Assembly: GCF_013450295.1 (NCBI RefSeq) | Contig: NZ_SKBR01000003.1 | Coordinates: forward strand, 682,001-746,000 | Origin: Streptomyces sp. AJS327 | GTDB lineage: Bacteria > Actinomycetota > Actinomycetes > Streptomycetales > Streptomycetaceae | Length of the DNA stretch: 64,000 nucleotides | Direction of reading: 5' to 3' | Shown: positions 62,248 to 64,000 of the stretch, piece by piece | How positions within the stretch are numbered: the first letter of the stretch is position 1 | Layout of the letters: every line of letters begins with the position of its first letter | Made by a program: the position numbers and the translations under genes | The notes under the pieces: generated by a model | What the model saw: the letters and a program-made list of their open reading frames with translations, nothing else | The model's database searches: none | What the model was told of the DNA's origin: nothing

Positions 62248-62253
62248 GGGTGA

Positions 62254-62286
62254 GAGCGGGTATCACCCCCGCTCAACGCTTTTTTT
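62254..62286 (+). ncRNA. Hairpin plus T-tract in the cold-shock leader
   Basis: A perfect 7-bp stem GAGCGGG/CCCGCTC (62254-62260, 62268-62274) with a 7-nt loop is followed by aacgc and seven T (62280-62286). It looks like an intrinsic terminator or 5'-protective hairpin about 100 nt before the cold-shock start. A second T-run (62327-62332) follows. It may be an attenuator, a short RNA, or a temperature-responsive leader; the choice is open. Confidence 0.5.
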
Positions 62287-62383
62287 CGGGGAATCGGCGC
62301 CAGCCCCGACGTATCCGCACGGTTCATTTTTTCCAGCAGCCGCAGCCCGGGCTATCCGGACGAGTTCGAGGACGAGGACAGAC

Positions 62384-62767
62384 GTGCCTACCGGCAAGGT
62401 CAAGTGGTTCAACAGTGAGAAGGGCTTCGGCTTTCTCTCCCGTGACGACGGCGGAGACGTCTTCGTCCACTCGTCGGTGCTCCCCGATGGTGTTGACGCG
62501 CTCAAACCCGGCCAGCGGGTCGAGTTCGGCGTGGTGGCTGGGCAGCGGGGGGACCAGGCGCTCTCGGTCGCGCTGCTGGACCCGGCCCCCTCGGTCGCGG
62601 CCGCGCAGCGCAGGAAGCCCGACGAGCTGGCCTCCATCGTGCAGGACCTGACGACCCTGCTGGACGGGGTCTCGCAGTCGCTGGAGCGCGGCCGCTATCC
62701 GGACAAGCAGCACGGCCGGAAGATCGCCGGAATGCTCCGCGCCGTAGCCGACCAGCTGGACGTCTGA
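62384..62767 (+). CDS. Cold-shock domain protein with C-terminal extension
   Basis: A 127-residue protein. The cold-shock domain (residues 1-66) has RNA-binding motifs KGFGFL (RNP1) and VFVHSS (RNP2). It is followed by a 60-residue charged helical extension (KPDELASIVQDLTTLLDGVSQSLERGRYPDKQHGRKIAGMLRAVADQL) not present in the short 67-residue CspA type; this longer form is known in actinobacteria. It probably acts as an RNA chaperone. GTG 62384 has gagga upstream. The leader is about 130 nt with a hairpin and two T-runs. Confidence 0.9.
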   Translation: MPTGKVKWFNSEKGFGFLSRDDGGDVFVHSSVLPDGVDALKPGQRVEFGVVAGQRGDQALSVALLDPAPSVAAAQRRKPDELASIVQDLTTLLDGVSQSLERGRYPDKQHGRKIAGMLRAVADQLDV

Positions 62768-62905
62768 GCAGCCGGGGACGGCCGCGCGACCTGGAGACGG
62801 CTGACACCGGGAGACGTCTGCGTACCGGGTGAGGTCTGCCGCGTACCGGGAGACGGCTGCACACCGGGTGAGGTCCGAGTGCCCGGGCCGTCCGGCCCCG
62901 GCCGC

Positions 62906-63766
62906 TCAGGGGAAGGCGAGGGCGGCCGGCGGCACCGGCGGCACCAGCTCCTGCTCGGCGGCGCGGTCGAGCAGCGTCCGGACCGCGGCGTAGCCCTCGT
63001 CGCCCAGGTTCTCGGTGAACTCGTTGACGTAGAGCGCGATATGCCGCTCCGCGACCTCCGGGTCCATCTCCTGCGCGTGGGCCCGCACGTAGGGCCGGGT
63101 CGTCTCCGGGGCGTACCAGGCGGCGCGGACCGAGGCGCGGAGGGTGCCGGCCAGACCGGTCAGGGCGTCGGCACCGAGGGAGCGGCGGGCGACGATGGCG
63201 CCGAGCGGGATGGGCAGCCCGGTGACCGCCTCCCAGTGCTCCCCCATGTCGGCCAGCTGGTGCAGCCCGTACCGCTGGTAGGTGAAGCGGGCCTCGTGGA
63301 TGACCAGTCCGGCGTCCACCCGGCCGTCCCGCACCGCGGGCATGATCTCGTCGAACGGCAAGACCACGACCCGGCCCACCCCGCCGGGCACCGTGTCCGC
63401 GGCCCACAGCCGGAACAGCAGGTAGGCGGTGGAGCGTTCGCTGGGCACCGCCACGGTCCGGCCGCCGAGCCCGGCCGCCGTGCCGGGCTCGCGGGTCAGC
63501 ACCAGCGGGCCGCAGCCACGGCCGAGCGCGCCGCCGCAGGGCAGCAGCGCGTAGCGGTCCCGCTCGCCGAGCACCCAGGGCAGCGCGGCGTAGGAGATCT
63601 TCAGCACGTCGAGTTCGCCGCGCTCGGCCATGGTGTTGGTGAGGTTGATATCCGCGAACGTCACCTCGGGGGGCGTGGCGCCCGGCACCCGCCCGTGCAC
63701 CCAGGCGTCGAAGACGAAGGTGTCGTTGGGGCACGGCGAGAACGCGACGGACAGCGGGCTGGTCAC
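62906..63766 (-). CDS. mqnD: 1,4-dihydroxy-6-naphthoate synthase
   Basis: A 286-residue MqnD of the futalosine menaquinone pathway, converting cyclic de-hypoxanthine futalosine to 1,4-dihydroxy-6-naphthoate. Fold and motifs are those of a periplasmic-binding-protein-like enzyme: FSPCPNDTFVFDAWVHG, LDVLKISYAALPWVL, CGGALGRGCGPLVL, DAGLVIHEARFTYQRYGL (with the catalytic His), LPIPLGAIVARRSLG. Its GTG overlaps the mqnB stop (GTGA), forming an operon. Confidence 0.92.
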   Translation of the reverse strand: MTSPLSVAFSPCPNDTFVFDAWVHGRVPGATPPEVTFADINLTNTMAERGELDVLKISYAALPWVLGERDRYALLPCGGALGRGCGPLVLTREPGTAAGLGGRTVAVPSERSTAYLLFRLWAADTVPGGVGRVVVLPFDEIMPAVRDGRVDAGLVIHEARFTYQRYGLHQLADMGEHWEAVTGLPIPLGAIVARRSLGADALTGLAGTLRASVRAAWYAPETTRPYVRAHAQEMDPEVAERHIALYVNEFTENLGDEGYAAVRTLLDRAAEQELVPPVPPAALAFP

Positions 63767-64000
63767 GGCGTGGGCTTCCTCTCTGCGGGGTGCGCACCGG
63801 CGGCGCCGGACGGCCCGCCGGTGCCGGTGGGCAGCGGCAGCGGGGCGGCGAGCAGGTTCCGGAACGCGGTGGTGAGGGTCGTCAGCGCGGCCCCGACGCG
63901 CCAGGCGGCGCGGTCCCGGGGGCCGACCGGGTTGGAGACGGTGCGCAGCTCCAGCACCGGCACTCCGTGGGCCGCCGCCGCCTCCGCCACCCCGAAGCCC
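63763..64000 (-). CDS. mqnB: Futalosine hydrolase, C-terminal part
   Basis: The window shows only the last 78 residues; the gene continues past the edge. The end matches nucleosidase-family futalosine hydrolase: GFGVAEAAAAHGVPVLELRTVSNPVGPRDRAAWRVGAALTTL, with the conserved catalytic-region serine/asparagine of VSNPVGPRDR. MqnB removes hypoxanthine from futalosine one step before the mqnC/mqnD steps, which agrees with the overlap with mqnD. A Gly/Pro-rich tail of about 25 residues closes it. Confidence 0.85.
   Translation of the reverse strand, partial: GFGVAEAAAAHGVPVLELRTVSNPVGPRDRAAWRVGAALTTLTTAFRNLLAAPLPLPTGTGGPSGAAGAHPAERKPTP

Overview
The window is typical high-GC actinobacterial chromosome, almost certainly Streptomyces or a very close relative. 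Evidence for this: two mycothiol genes (mshA, mshD), a GlnR-type regulator, the phoU/phoR-phoP locus, a CarD regulator, an MsiK-type multi-sugar ATPase, XPB-type helicases, futalosine-pathway menaquinone genes, very G/C-rich third codon positions, and many start codons preceded by a TANNNT hexamer 6-8 nt upstream (leaderless transcripts). From memory, the order glnR-LacI-TCS-flavin reductase-mshD-ppk, then mshA-ybjN-gpm, phoU-phoR-phoP, carD-ispD-ispF, cysS-rlmB-DoxX-nucleotidyltransferase-msiK matches the conserved core of Streptomyces chromosomes; this was not checked by a search.

Layout. 1-16 kb: nitrogen regulator GlnR (partial), a LacI regulator, an OmpR-type two-component operon, a flavin reductase with an AT-rich operator-like promoter region, mycothiol synthase, polyphosphate kinase coupled to a CHAD protein, a methyltransferase divergent from mshA, YbjN protein, phosphoglycerate mutase, and an orphan DesK-like sensor kinase. 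16-21 kb: phosphate control, with phoU divergent from phoR-phoP and three PHO-box units between them, plus a tiny cysteine-rich protein of unknown role beside phoU and a lipoprotein. 21-33 kb: carD, isoprenoid genes ispD/ispF, an FMN-binding protein, cysS, rlmB, a DoxX membrane protein, an NDP-sugar nucleotidyltransferase, a small secreted protein, msiK and tRNA-Thr(UGU).

33.3-48 kb is the accessory part. Directly after the tRNA come three broken genes: a small membrane protein and a coiled protein that each look one base short, and a TetR remnant read in all three frames. Then follow an MltG-like transglycosylase, a pentapeptide-repeat protein, GNAT acetyltransferases, a membrane-anchored Ser/Thr kinase, CutC, a RibD-like reductase, a MerR/flavin-reductase pair with a shared operator, and a HelD-type RNA polymerase motor. 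The spacers here are rich in short tandem duplications with units of 8-31 bp.

48-64 kb: VOC protein, methyltransferase, the XPB helicase and its large partner protein, a membrane protein, a four-gene ferric-siderophore ABC importer divergent from a HAD phosphatase and controlled by a clear DmdR/IdeR-type iron box, a cold-shock protein with an unusual hairpin plus T-tract in its leader, and menaquinone genes mqnD and mqnB (partial).

The most intriguing items are the 52-residue eight-cysteine protein next to phoU, the cold-shock leader, the run of single-base-broken genes after tRNA-Thr, and the many tandem duplications, two of which duplicate a stop codon or the sequence around it. No complete, obviously new multi-gene defence or biosynthetic system was found.
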